DNA of 64,000 bases from Luteibacter aegosomatis (GTDB lineage: Bacteria; Pseudomonadota; Gammaproteobacteria; Xanthomonadales; Rhodanobacteraceae), in NCBI RefSeq assembly GCF_023078455.1, contig NZ_CP095740.1, positions 2,282,001 through 2,346,000 of the forward strand, given 5' to 3'. This document shows, in pieces, positions 7,548 to 16,966 of the stretch; positions within the stretch are counted from its first letter, which is position 1, and each line of letters opens with the position of its first letter. The notes under the pieces are model-generated. The model ran no database searches, was not told the origin of the DNA, and worked only from the letters and a program-made list of their open reading frames with translations. A program made the translations under genes and the position numbers.

Positions 7548-10500
7548 TTATGCACTGACCTTCAGGTACTTGCCCGGCGCATCCGGGTTGGGCACGAACC
7601 ATGCCGGGCGACCGTCCGGATCCTTGCCCAGGCGTGCGCCGGGCATCGGCGGGCGTGCCGCGTCGAACTGGCTGGCGTCCTGCCGGCGCGGAATGAAACC
7701 CGCCTCCTGCATCTCCAGCACCGAGTCGCGGAATGCGTCGGCGATGGCGGCGAAATCCGCCTCGCCGTGCGACGTGGTGAAGAAGCAGGGGAAGTTGTCG
7801 AGGATGTGGATGCCGCGGCTGCGCATCATGGCGAAGAGCAGGTCCTGCAGCGGATGGTCCTCGGTGAACTGCGTTTTCCACACCGACGCGAAGTGCACGA
7901 TCTTCATCGGCGCACCGACATCGGCGCAGAACGCGTTGAGTTCGTCGGCCATGGCGGCGACACGCGCATTCAGCGTGGCCTGCAATCGCGGACCTTCCTC
8001 GGCCAGGTGGGTGAGCACGGCGTGCGCGGCGGCCAGTGCGAGCGGATGGCGCACGAACGTGCCGGCGAAATAGGTGACGCCGACCGTCGGCGTGGAATCG
8101 TCGCCGAAGCGCCAGTCGCCGCCGTCGAGCGCATCCATGAAGCGGCGCTTGCCGGCGATGACGCCGATCGGGAAGCCACCGCCCACCACCTTGCCGTACG
8201 ACGCCATGTCCACGTCGATGCCGAGCATGGCCTGGGCGCCGCGCGGGTGCGAGCGGAAACCGGTGACTACCTCGTCGAAGATCATCAGCGAGCCGCTTTC
8301 CTCGGTGATCGCGCGCACTTCGCGCAGGAATTCCACCGGCTGGAAGTCGGGACGGCGGCTCTGCACCGGTTCGATCAGCACGGCGGCGATCTCGTGTGCG
8401 CGCTCGCGGATGATCGCCAGCGACTCGGGCGTGCCGTAGTCGAGCACGAGCACGTGCTCGGCGGTGTTGCGCAGGATGCCGGGAGCGGCGGGCACCGACT
8501 TCAGTTTCTTCGTGCCGCGCACGATCACCTCGTCGAAGATGCCGTGGTAGGAGCCGGTGAAAATCACCAGCGTGTCGCGGCCGGTCACGGTGCGGGCCAC
8601 GCGCACGCAGCCCATCACGGCCTCCGAGCCGGTGTTGCACAGCGCGGCGCGGTCGAAGCCGGTGAGTTCGCAGACCTGCTTGGCGACGGCGCCGGCCAGC
8701 GGGTGCTGCGGGCCGATCTCATAGCCCGCGTCGAGCTGGGCGCGCACGGCGTCGAGCACGAAATCGGGCTGCCAGCCGAACAGGTTCATGCCGAAGCCGT
8801 TGAGCGCATCGACGTATTCGTTGCCGTCCAGGTCCCATACCCGCGAGCCCTTGGAGCGTTCGACCACGATCTGGTAGACGATTTCCTTCAGCAGCGGGCG
8901 GAAGCCGTTGACCACGCGCGGGTCGGCGAGGTGCCCGCGGTGCTCGGTGGTGTAGGCCTTGGAAGCCTTGGTGCGCTCGATGTAGCGGCGCATGAAGGCA
9001 TCCAGTCGCGCGCGCTGGCGTGAGGTGAGTTCGGTGCTGCCGCTATGGATGCGGGCGATGGCGCCGAAGGCCTTCTTGACGTCGTAGTGGGTGTGTTCGA
9101 GGGCTTTTTCCTCGGCGTCTGCCGGGGCGTCGTCGCGAGCGCCCTTCGCGGACAGGGTCCGCTCCCACCCTTCGGTAGGTTCGGCCATGGCAGCTACCGG
9201 AGGGGTGGGAGCCGATCCTATCGGCGATCCGGCGCCGGAGACGACGGCCGACGAAGCGGTGTTGCCGGACAGCAAGGCGAGCTGCGCCTGCATGATCTGC
9301 ATCTGCTGGGCGATGACGTCCTGGATCAATCCGCCGCCGGCGACGGGAACCACCGCTGCCACGCTCGCCGGCGTAGCGGCGGAAGCCGCGGGTGCCACCG
9401 CCTCCGCCGGCAACAACCGATCGATATGCGCCGCCAGCGCCCCGAACGACGAACATCCGTCCATCAATTCGCGAAAGGTGATCTTGAGCGCGTAGGTCTT
9501 CTGCAATTGCAACGCCACCTGCGTGAGCGACAGCGAATCCAGGCCCAGCTCCACGAAATCGGCCTCGGCGCCGGCGCCTTCGAGTTCGGTGCCGGACACG
9601 TCTTCGAACAGGGCGACGAGCTCGCCGACGAGACGCTGCGTACGGGAGGATGAGGTGGCGATGGGCATGGTGTGCTCCGGTGCTTCGGGTACGACGGAAA
9701 GGGTGAGGGGCAGCGCGGCGGCGATGGCCGTGACGGAGGCCGGCGGCCGGGCATCGATCCAATGGCGCTTGCGCTCGAACGGATAGGTGGGCAACCGCAC
9801 GCGGCGGCGATGGCCACGATGGTCCAATGCGGCCACGTTCACCTCGACGCCTGCGCTCCACAGCGCGCCGGCGGCGTCGAGCCATGCGGCGCGTTCGCCG
9901 CCGGCATCGCCGCCCAGCGAGGCCACGATCGTGCGGCCGCGGCTCTGCGCATGCTGGCGGGCGAGCTGGGTGAGGCTGGCGCGCGGTCCCACCTCGAGGA
10001 AGGCGTGCGTGCCGTCGTCCAGCGCATGAAGAAGCGCGGGCGAGAAGCGCACGGTGTGGCGCAGGTGGCTCGTCCAGTAGTCGGCCGAGGTGGCCTCGGC
10101 GGTGGTGAGCGGGCGACCGGTGGCGGTGGACACGATGGGTAGCGAAGGCGCGTGCAGCGCGACGGCCTCGACTTCGGCGCGAAACGCCTCGAGCACCGGA
10201 TCCATCATCGACGAATGGAAGGCATGCGAGGTGTGCAGCATGCGACAGGCGACGCCATCGGCGTCGAGCGCGAGGCGGAACGCTTCCACGGCGTCGTGCG
10301 GGCCGGAGACCACGCTTGCGTTCGGCGCGTTCTCCGCGGCGAGGGACAACGTGTCCGGAAGCCGTGCGGCGACCTCGGCGGCACCGAGCCGGACCGACAG
10401 CATCGCGCCCGACGGCAATGCCTGCGTGAGGCGTCCGCGGCGGGCGACCAGGCGGGCGGCATCGGCCAGCGACATGACGCCGGCCAGCGCCGCGGCGGCG

Positions 10501-13500
10501 AATTCACCCACGCTATGGCCGATCATCGCGACCGGCCTCACGCCCAGGCTCATCCACAGGCGGGCGAGGGCGTATTCGACGGCGAAGGTCGTGGGCTGGG
10601 TATGCGAGGTGGCTTTCAACGCATCTTCGTCGCCGTCGAACAGGCGCTCGCGCAGGTCGAAGCCCAGTTCGTCTCGCAAGGCGTCGGCCACGTCTTCCAG
10701 TGCGGCACGGAACACCGGCTCGGTGGCGTGAAGCTCGCGACCCATGCCGGGATACTGCGAACCCTGGCCCGGAAAGAGAAAGACCGGGCCCGGACGCGGA
10801 TCGCGGCAGGTATGGCAGATGGCCGCGGCCGCGATGTCGCGCAGCCTGGCCTCGGCATCCGTGGCGGATGCGGCCACCACGTGGCTACGCTGGGCGAAGG
10901 CCTTGCGGCCCACGCCCAGCGTCCAGGCGATGTCGGCGAGGTTGGCGTCCGGATGCGTCGCGAGATGGTCGGCGAGTCGGCCCGCCATGGCGGCCAGGGC
11001 CGAGGGCGAACGAGCGGAGAACACCAGCAACTGGCTGCCGCTGCACACGTCGGATGGCGCGCGCGCGGGTGCCTCGCCGAGGATCACGTGCGCGTTGGTG
11101 CCGCCGACGCCGAACGAGCTGACGCCGGCCAGAAGCGGCGCGCCGGACGTCTGCCAGGGACGCAGCGTCGCGTTCACCGTGAAAGGCGAGGTAGCCAGGT
11201 CCAGTCGCGGATTCGGCGCGGCGTAATGCAGCGACGGCGGCAGGCGGCGCTCGCCCATCGCCATGGCCGTCTTGATGACGCTGGCCGCGCCCGCCGCCAT
11301 CACGAGATGGCCGACGTTGCTCTTGAGCGAACCGATGGCGCAATAGCCCACGTCGGCCGTGTCCTGGCGAAACGCATGGACGAGGCCTTCGATCTCGATG
11401 GGATCGCCCAGCGGCGTGGCCGTGCCGTGGGCTTCCACGTAGGAAATGTCGCGCGCGTTCACGCCCGCGTCGCGCAGCGCCATCGTGATGACGGCGGATT
11501 GCCCGGCGGCGTTCGGGGCGGTGAAGCTGGCCTTGGCCGCGCCGTCGTTGTTCACCGCCACGCCGCGGATCACGGCATGGATGGTATCGCCATCGCGCAG
11601 CGCGTCGGAGAGGCGCTTGAGCAGCACTACCGCGGCGCCGTCGCTGAACACGGTGCCGCGGGCCTCCGCATCGAACGTGCGCGTATGCCCGTCCGGTGAC
11701 AGCATGGAGCCCTCCTGCGCGATATATCCGCTGTGCGGAGGGCACGTGATGGATACGCCACCGGCCAAGGCCATGCCGCAACGTCCGGCGCGCAGCGCGT
11801 CGAAGGCCTGAGCGATGGCCACCAGGGAGGTGGAGCAGGCGGTGTTGAGGCTGACCGCCGGGCCGGTGAGGTTGAGCTTGTGCGCCACGCGCGTGGTGAG
11901 GTAATCCTTCTCGTTGCCGAGCATCACCTGGAACGCGCCGAGCTTGTCGATCAGTTCCTGGCGGCCGGCGATATGGCGCTGGAAATAGGTGGCGTTGTGC
12001 ATGCCGCCGAACACGCCCACCGGTACCTCGTGGGCATCGGGCACGTAACCGCCGCGCTCCAGGCATTCCCAGCAGAGCTCCAGGAACATGCGCTGCTGCG
12101 GATCGGTGAGTTCGGCCTCGCGCGGCGACATGCCGAAGAACGGCGCGTCGAAGTCCTCCACGCCGTCGAGCACGCCGCGGGCGGACACGTAGCCGGGATC
12201 GTCGCGCTCGGCGCCCACGGCCGGGTCGAGCTCGTCGGCACGGAAGAAACGGATCGACTCGCGGCCGGCGCAGAGGTTGTCCCAGAACGACTCCACGTCG
12301 GGTGCGCCGGGGAAACGACCGGCCATCGCGACGATGGCGATGGGTTCGCCGGCCGCCGGCGTGCCTTCGGCGATGCGCCCGGCCGACGTCGTGTTCGCCT
12401 GGCCGTCGATGGTGGCGGCCACGGCGGCGGGCGTGGGCAGTGCGAAGAAACCGACGAGCGTGGGACGCGTGGACAGTTCCGCGTGCACGCGGGCCATCGC
12501 GCGCGTGGCGAGCAGGGAATTGCCGCCGAGGTCGAAAAAGTTGTCGTCGCGTCCGGCGCGGTCGAGGCCAAGGGTCTCGGCGAAGATCGCGCAGAGGCGG
12601 GTTTCCGTGGCGCCGCGTGGCGCGGCGTACGGCGCCGCCAGTTCCGGGCGCTCCGAGCCCGGGTCGGGCAGGGCGTGGCGGTCGATCTTGCCGTTGGCGT
12701 TGATCGGCATGGCATCCAGGCGCATCCACGCGGTCGGCAGCATGTAATCGGGCAGGCTCGTCGCCAGCATGTCGCGCAGCCGACGGGCGTCGAGCGACGC
12801 GTCGTGGGTGACGTACCAGGCGACGAGGCGCTTGCCGCCGGCCTTGTCGTCGCGCGCGGCCACCGTGGCGTCGACGAGGCCGGGAAGGGCACGCAGGGCG
12901 AATTCCACTTCACCGGTCTCGATGCGGTAGCCGCGGATCTTGACCTGGCCGTCGACGCGGCCGATGAAATCGAGGTTGCCGTCGTCGCGCAGGCGCACGA
13001 GGTCGCCGGTGCGATAGAGCGTGCCGTGCTCCGACTCGACGAAGCGCTCCGCGGTGAGTTCGGGACGATGCAGGTAACCCTTCGCCACGCCCGTGCCGCC
13101 GACGTAGAGCTCGCCGTCGATGACGTGCAGCGAGGTCTCGCCGATGGCCTTGCCGATGGGAATCGCACCCGCATCGGCGGCGAGGTCACGCGGAACGACG
13201 TAGGTGGTGGTGAAGGTGGTGCACTCGGTCGGGCCGTAACCGTTGATGAGCGTGGTGCCCGGCAGGGCCGCCAGCGCCCTGCGCACGTGCGGCACCGACA
13301 GCGCTTCGCCGCCGGTCAGCACGCAGCGCAGGCCGGCGAGGTGCTGCGGGTCTTCGTCGACGATGGCGTTGAACAGCGCGGCGGTGAGCCAGGCATGGTC
13401 GGCACCGTGCTTGCGCACGGTGTCGGCGATGCCGGCGCCGGTGGGCACGCAGGCCGTGTACACCACGCAAGTGCCGCCGTTGAGCAACGGTGCGAAGATC

Positions 13501-14141
13501 TCCAATGTGGAAGCGTCGAAGCCGATCGGCGCGGCATGCAGGAAGTTGGGTGCGTCGAAATCGATGAAGTCGGACTTCAGGACGAGACGGAGGATGGACT
13601 TGTGGCGGATCTCGACACCCTTGGGTTGCCCCGTGGACCCCGAGGTGAACATGGCGTACGCCAGCCCCTCGCCGTCGTTCGCGCGCACGGGGAAACCCAG
13701 CGCCCCTGTGTCCGGGTCGGCGTCGGACTTTATCGCGATGACCGTACGCCCCGCACTGGACTCCTGCGTGCGCAGGAATGACGGCTCGTCGGTGACCACG
13801 ACACGGACCTGCGCGTCGTCCAAGGCGAAGTTCATCCGCTCCAGGGGCCAGCGGGTATCGATCGGCAGATATGCCGCCCCCGCCTTGAGAATCCCGAAGA
13901 TCGCGACGATGGCCTCGACCGAACGATCCATCGGCAAGCCGACGTACGAACCGGGCGTGACGCCTTCGGCGATGAGCACGGAAGCCAGCGCATTGCTGCG
14001 CGCATCGAGCTGCGCATACGTCAGGGAGCCGTCGTCGCACGCTACGGCGAGGCGATCCGGGAAGGCCCTGGCCACGCGTGCGAAGCGGCCATGCACGGTA
14101 CGGTCCGGCATCGATTCGTCAGGGGGAGGAACGTCGTTCAT
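7548..14141 (-). CDS. Hybrid NRPS/PKS, A-T-KS-AT-ACP-aminotransferase
   Basis: A 2197-residue initiating enzyme from the ATG at 14141, which has GTGGAG upstream; the frame stays open further 5', but that part lies in the promoter block. Domains: adenylation without a preceding C domain ([11 protein letters not shown] near residue 165), carrier (GGNSL near 542), ketosynthase (ACSTS near 770, EAHGT, KSNVGH), acyltransferase (GHSVG near 1208; SHAFHS, typical of malonyl loading), ACP (LGLDSLS near 1535), and a class III PLP aminotransferase (SYGKVVGGG, Lys near 1983) of the MycA/ItuA/McyE type. The A-domain code reads D-A-L-W-L-G-G-T-F-K, close to valine codes. No ketoreductase is present, as expected if the beta-keto group is transaminated. 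Predicted chemistry: amino acid, plus malonate, then a beta-amino group, passed to the next NRPS. The product is not recognised. Confidence 0.93.
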   Translation of the reverse strand: MNDVPPPDESMPDRTVHGRFARVARAFPDRLAVACDDGSLTYAQLDARSNALASVLIAEGVTPGSYVGLPMDRSVEAIVAIFGILKAGAAYLPIDTRWPLERMNFALDDAQVRVVVTDEPSFLRTQESSAGRTVIAIKSDADPDTGALGFPVRANDGEGLAYAMFTSGSTGQPKGVEIRHKSILRLVLKSDFIDFDAPNFLHAAPIGFDASTLEIFAPLLNGGTCVVYTACVPTGAGIADTVRKHGADHAWLTAALFNAIVDEDPQHLAGLRCVLTGGEALSVPHVRRALAALPGTTLINGYGPTECTTFTTTYVVPRDLAADAGAIPIGKAIGETSLHVIDGELYVGGTGVAKGYLHRPELTAERFVESEHGTLYRTGDLVRLRDDGNLDFIGRVDGQVKIRGYRIETGEVEFALRALPGLVDATVAARDDKAGGKRLVAWYVTHDASLDARRLRDMLATSLPDYMLPTAWMRLDAMPINANGKIDRHALPDPGSERPELAAPYAAPRGATETRLCAIFAETLGLDRAGRDDNFFDLGGNSLLATRAMARVHAELSTRPTLVGFFALPTPAAVAATIDGQANTTSAGRIAEGTPAAGEPIAIVAMAGRFPGAPDVESFWDNLCAGRESIRFFRADELDPAVGAERDDPGYVSARGVLDGVEDFDAPFFGMSPREAELTDPQQRMFLELCWECLERGGYVPDAHEVPVGVFGGMHNATYFQRHIAGRQELIDKLGAFQVMLGNEKDYLTTRVAHKLNLTGPAVSLNTACSTSLVAIAQAFDALRAGRCGMALAGGVSITCPPHSGYIAQEGSMLSPDGHTRTFDAEARGTVFSDGAAVVLLKRLSDALRDGDTIHAVIRGVAVNNDGAAKASFTAPNAAGQSAVITMALRDAGVNARDISYVEAHGTATPLGDPIEIEGLVHAFRQDTADVGYCAIGSLKSNVGHLVMAAGAASVIKTAMAMGERRLPPSLHYAAPNPRLDLATSPFTVNATLRPWQTSGAPLLAGVSSFGVGGTNAHVILGEAPARAPSDVCSGSQLLVFSARSPSALAAMAGRLADHLATHPDANLADIAWTLGVGRKAFAQRSHVVAASATDAEARLRDIAAAAICHTCRDPRPGPVFLFPGQGSQYPGMGRELHATEPVFRAALEDVADALRDELGFDLRERLFDGDEDALKATSHTQPTTFAVEYALARLWMSLGVRPVAMIGHSVGEFAAAALAGVMSLADAARLVARRGRLTQALPSGAMLSVRLGAAEVAARLPDTLSLAAENAPNASVVSGPHDAVEAFRLALDADGVACRMLHTSHAFHSSMMDPVLEAFRAEVEAVALHAPSLPIVSTATGRPLTTAEATSADYWTSHLRHTVRFSPALLHALDDGTHAFLEVGPRASLTQLARQHAQSRGRTIVASLGGDAGGERAAWLDAAGALWSAGVEVNVAALDHRGHRRRVRLPTYPFERKRHWIDARPPASVTAIAAALPLTLSVVPEAPEHTMPIATSSSRTQRLVGELVALFEDVSGTELEGAGAEADFVELGLDSLSLTQVALQLQKTYALKITFRELMDGCSSFGALAAHIDRLLPAEAVAPAASAATPASVAAVVPVAGGGLIQDVIAQQMQIMQAQLALLSGNTASSAVVSGAGSPIGSAPTPPVAAMAEPTEGWERTLSAKGARDDAPADAEEKALEHTHYDVKKAFGAIARIHSGSTELTSRQRARLDAFMRRYIERTKASKAYTTEHRGHLADPRVVNGFRPLLKEIVYQIVVERSKGSRVWDLDGNEYVDALNGFGMNLFGWQPDFVLDAVRAQLDAGYEIGPQHPLAGAVAKQVCELTGFDRAALCNTGSEAVMGCVRVARTVTGRDTLVIFTGSYHGIFDEVIVRGTKKLKSVPAAPGILRNTAEHVLVLDYGTPESLAIIRERAHEIAAVLIEPVQSRRPDFQPVEFLREVRAITEESGSLMIFDEVVTGFRSHPRGAQAMLGIDVDMASYGKVVGGGFPIGVIAGKRRFMDALDGGDWRFGDDSTPTVGVTYFAGTFVRHPLALAAAHAVLTHLAEEGPRLQATLNARVAAMADELNAFCADVGAPMKIVHFASVWKTQFTEDHPLQDLLFAMMRSRGIHILDNFPCFFTTSHGEADFAAIADAFRDSVLEMQEAGFIPRRQDASQFDAARPPMPGARLGKDPDGRPAWFVPNPDAPGKYLKVSA

Positions 14142-14287
14142 GGATGGACTCCACAGTGGGACCGGTCTGGTGGGGTGGCATAGACCGAATGGACAGGAGA
14201 AGGGCCAAGGGCATCGCGACGGCCGCCACTGCCCTGTCCTCCCCCTTTCCCGCAGCGTCGCCGCCCCGTCGATGCACCGGTTTTCAT
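14138..14287 (-). CDS. Possible 49-aa leader peptide before the hybrid NRPS/PKS
   Basis: The ATG follows GGGGGATCGC and the TGA overlaps the ATG of the hybrid gene (ATGA), the same arrangement as the 76-aa gene before the other synthetase. The peptide is rich in Gly, Arg and Pro and matches no family I know. DNA homology between the two leaders continues downstream of the start, but the reading frame slips by one base between them, so the shared sequence may be conserved as DNA or RNA rather than as peptide. Expression is unproven. Confidence 0.3.
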   Translation of the reverse strand: MKTGASTGRRRCGKGGGQGSGGRRDALGPSPVHSVYATPPDRSHCGVHP

Positions 14288-14395
14288 GCGATCCCCCCGA
14301 ATACGACAAGGGACCGGACGGTCCCTTGCGTTCGCAGGTCATTTATAGCTCCGGGGGTAGGGGCGTCCTATACGACAGGCGGGCTAGCCGGGTGG
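14170..14395 (-). promoter_or_regulatory. Duplicated promoter/leader block upstream of the hybrid NRPS/PKS (copy B)
   Basis: Homologue of 7198-7421. On the minus strand it holds the 29-bp identical segment (14367-14395, with GGCTAGCC at 14382-14389 and CCTGTCGTATAGG at 14367-14379), a TATAAAT -10-like box (14341-14347), and a perfect inverted repeat with 10-base arms and a 2-base centre (14307-14328: CAAGGGACCG and its complement). The GGGGGATCGC-ATG of the leader follows. The block also separates the cluster from the repeat-protein gene ending at 14424. Confidence 0.65.
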
Positions 14396-14423
14396 GGCGT
14401 CTCCACGTCGGACGAACGGTTTC

Positions 14424-16892
14424 TCAGGTCTTCATCTTGAAGAAGTCGAGATGGATGGTGTCGAGGCAGCGGATTTCGATGCGCCTGATCTTGCGCGCTC
14501 CGGCGACGATGCTCTTGACCTCCTGCGGATCCTTCGACGGATTCAGCTTGATCACGCTGCCGATGATCTGGTGGTTTTCGTCCTGGAACGACACGGTGAT
14601 GGGATCGTTCAGCGAACTGGCGGCGAAACGAACCCTCGAGCAGGGCTCGGCGAATTTGCAGAAGACGATTTTCTCGCTATAGGTGCTGCCGGTGTCGTCC
14701 CCGATGCGCAGGACGTTGGCCCTGTAGTAATCGTCGACCGGAGGCTTGCTGCCGTCCAGCGTCTTCACGCCGATGAACTGCTCCTTCGACGGAAGGTTGA
14801 ACCGGTCGAAATACCATTCGAACACCCCGTCGAAGCGCAGCCGGTCGCTGTCCTGGTTTTGTTTCGAACTCAGGTCGCGGAAGGGCGGCCGGACCGCGTC
14901 GAAGTCGAAGGTTTCGTCCCATTCGGAAGCTTCGATCGTGAGGTCCAGGTACGCGGTCGCGCCCTTGGCGTCGGTCACCGTGATACGCGCTTTCCCGGCC
15001 TTGAGCGCCGTGCAGACACCGGTATCCTCGACGATGCTCGCCACGAGCGGGGCGTCGGAGGCATATCGATACGGCCGGGTGCCACCCTCGGCGACGAAGG
15101 GGTGGGTTTCCCCTTTTTTAAGGCTCGAAGGGCCTGTCAGCTTCAACGGTACCGTGGCATCCTCGCGGATCACGTAGGGGCGCGACACGAACGTCTTCGA
15201 CGTGCTTTCTTCGCCTCCCGCGAACGCGATGGCCAGCGTCACGGTGAACGGGGACCCGTCGTCGAGCGATTGCAGCCATCCACGCGACAAAGCCCTATCC
15301 AAGGCCGACGCCTGGGAGACCGTCTCGCCGTCGACTACGGTAAGGCGCGAGGCCCCGGCGTTGGCATAGAGCCAATAACGCTGGCCGGGTGCCATGAACG
15401 GCCACGGAGCGACCCGGATGGTCGCGTCGCCGACGAAGCCGCCAAGGTGCACCGTGCCGTTCGGATCGGCCTCGGCTACGGTGGGTGGTGCGACCAGCGG
15501 ATCGCCATGGCCGATGTCTCCCACGGTGATATCGACCGCCTTCGATGTCCTGGGCGTGCCCGATCGGGTGCGCGTGTAGAACGCCGCCACCTTCCTGCCG
15601 AAGTGGGGACTGACGGCACTCGCGGGCAGAAGGATGCGCATGCCGCCGGACGTACCGGGCGTCGGGAGCGATGTGTGGGCACCGAAGGTCGCGGTCACCT
15701 GGTCCCCGGGCAGGATATCGGCAACGGCGGGCACGAGGAGGGTGATGCCGTTCGCCGCGGATGCCGGTGCCAGCTGTCCTGCCGGGGCCTGTTCCACCGC
15801 CGGCGCGGGAAGACCGGCGGAAGGGGAGCCCGTCACGTGGATCATCTTCGGTGACGAAAACGCTTCGTCCTTGCCGGGGCTCCGCACCGTGTACGAGAAC
15901 GTGGCGTCGCCCTCCGCGAGCACGGCGAGTTCCCCGTTGGGAACATCGAAGCGCACGAACGACGGTACGGGCAAGCCGACCTGTTTCTGGTCGACGTAGT
16001 CGGGCAGCACGCCGCCGTCGGCGGAGCGACGCCTTACGGTGAGCGTGATCCAGTCCCCTTGCGCGATACGTGGTCGTGATCGCGCCAGCACGTACCGGAC
16101 GCGGACCTGCGCGTCCCTGCCGTCGAGTGCGTCGAGGTCGAGGGTGTCGAACGCGTCGGCATCGATGATTTCCGGCGGGGGCAGCCGATTCGGGTTATCG
16201 GCGAGCGTGGTCTGCCGGGGAGACCATCGGGACCAGTTGTTCACGCGGTCGCGGATCTCGTATTGCACGACGATCTCGCCGGATCCGCCCTGGGCGACGT
16301 CGTCTGCCGAGAGAACGAACGGCAACGGGCCGAGAGCCGTCGTCCTGGCGGTTTTCCTGAATCCGTTCCACGAGATCGTCACGACGTCGTCCATCTCCTG
16401 GTGTATCCACGCCGGTACCGTGAGCGCCAGGGCCTGGCCGGGTGGGAGGTTTTCCGGAAGCCCCTCGATGGGGCCGAGGTTGTCGTTTTCGGGTGTCGAG
16501 GGCAGGGGGTCGAACCCTCCCGGTACCGTCAGGTCGACGAGTACGTCGACGGGAGTGGAGGATTCGCTCCTCTCGCTGGGATAGAACGTTACTTCGTAAT
16601 GCACCGGCACGGTCGTTTGCCGGCGGCCCTCCTTGATCTCGACGGCGCTGACGCCGACGAGAAATGCCTGCGTGGCGTCGCCGACGGCGCGGGTGGCGGC
16701 AAGCCTTCCGTCCCAGTAGATCCGGACGACGTCGCCGGGGTTCATGCTTTCCCAGGGGCCGACGCGCACGTCCACGAACTTCGCGTCGTCGAAGACGTCG
16801 TAATGGCCCACGCCGCCATAGCTGTCGGCGACAGGCACGGTCGGAGGCGGGAGGAAAACATCGACATGCGGTGGATTCAGGGGCTTGTTCAT
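14424..16892 (-). CDS. Large Ig-like repeat protein, function unknown
   Basis: An 822-residue protein with no signal peptide or membrane segment. The N-terminal two thirds repeat a beta-sandwich-like unit of about 120-140 residues around a pattern such as GDVVRIYWDGR or DVVTISWNG followed by a VPVHYEV-type strand. Two units are joined by DVLVDLTVPGG plus a Pro/Asn-rich linker. Near residue 600 a bacterial Ig-like group 2 (BIG2) unit is visible (VASIVEDTGVCTALKAGKAR). The C-terminal 170 residues form a different domain with three Cys. A GGAG site precedes the ATG. It is paralogous to the next gene upstream (16967-18997), sharing the DVLVDLT-PGG linker. Such proteins are usually called hypothetical; a surface or binding role is a guess, and the export route is not evident. 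Confidence 0.8.
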   Translation of the reverse strand: MNKPLNPPHVDVFLPPPTVPVADSYGGVGHYDVFDDAKFVDVRVGPWESMNPGDVVRIYWDGRLAATRAVGDATQAFLVGVSAVEIKEGRRQTTVPVHYEVTFYPSERSESSTPVDVLVDLTVPGGFDPLPSTPENDNLGPIEGLPENLPPGQALALTVPAWIHQEMDDVVTISWNGFRKTARTTALGPLPFVLSADDVAQGGSGEIVVQYEIRDRVNNWSRWSPRQTTLADNPNRLPPPEIIDADAFDTLDLDALDGRDAQVRVRYVLARSRPRIAQGDWITLTVRRRSADGGVLPDYVDQKQVGLPVPSFVRFDVPNGELAVLAEGDATFSYTVRSPGKDEAFSSPKMIHVTGSPSAGLPAPAVEQAPAGQLAPASAANGITLLVPAVADILPGDQVTATFGAHTSLPTPGTSGGMRILLPASAVSPHFGRKVAAFYTRTRSGTPRTSKAVDITVGDIGHGDPLVAPPTVAEADPNGTVHLGGFVGDATIRVAPWPFMAPGQRYWLYANAGASRLTVVDGETVSQASALDRALSRGWLQSLDDGSPFTVTLAIAFAGGEESTSKTFVSRPYVIREDATVPLKLTGPSSLKKGETHPFVAEGGTRPYRYASDAPLVASIVEDTGVCTALKAGKARITVTDAKGATAYLDLTIEASEWDETFDFDAVRPPFRDLSSKQNQDSDRLRFDGVFEWYFDRFNLPSKEQFIGVKTLDGSKPPVDDYYRANVLRIGDDTGSTYSEKIVFCKFAEPCSRVRFAASSLNDPITVSFQDENHQIIGSVIKLNPSKDPQEVKSIVAGARKIRRIEIRCLDTIHLDFFKMKT

Positions 16893-16931
16893 GGCTGCCG
16901 CTCCGTGGCAAGAAATCGGGGGTGAAAAAAA

Positions 16932-16958
16932 GCCCCATCGTCACGAGGACGATGGGGC
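16932..16958 (-). terminator. Rho-independent terminator of the 676-aa repeat-protein gene
   Basis: A perfect 11-bp stem (gccccatcgtc at 16932-16942 with its complement at 16948-16958) and a 5-base loop. On the minus strand it is followed by seven T (16925-16931). It lies 9 bp past the stop at 16967, so the two repeat-protein genes are at least partly uncoupled. Confidence 0.85.
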
Positions 16959-16966
16959 GTCGGACA

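Noticed and set aside
10152..13781. Plus-strand frames of 515 and 682 codons opposite the PKS part
   Set aside because: Same shadow pattern; the minus-strand KS, AT and A motifs are unbroken.
14142..14342. Upstream extension of the hybrid synthetase to an ATG at 14342
   Set aside because: The extra 67 residues run through the duplicated promoter/leader block and do not look like protein; the ATG at 14141 has its own ribosome site.
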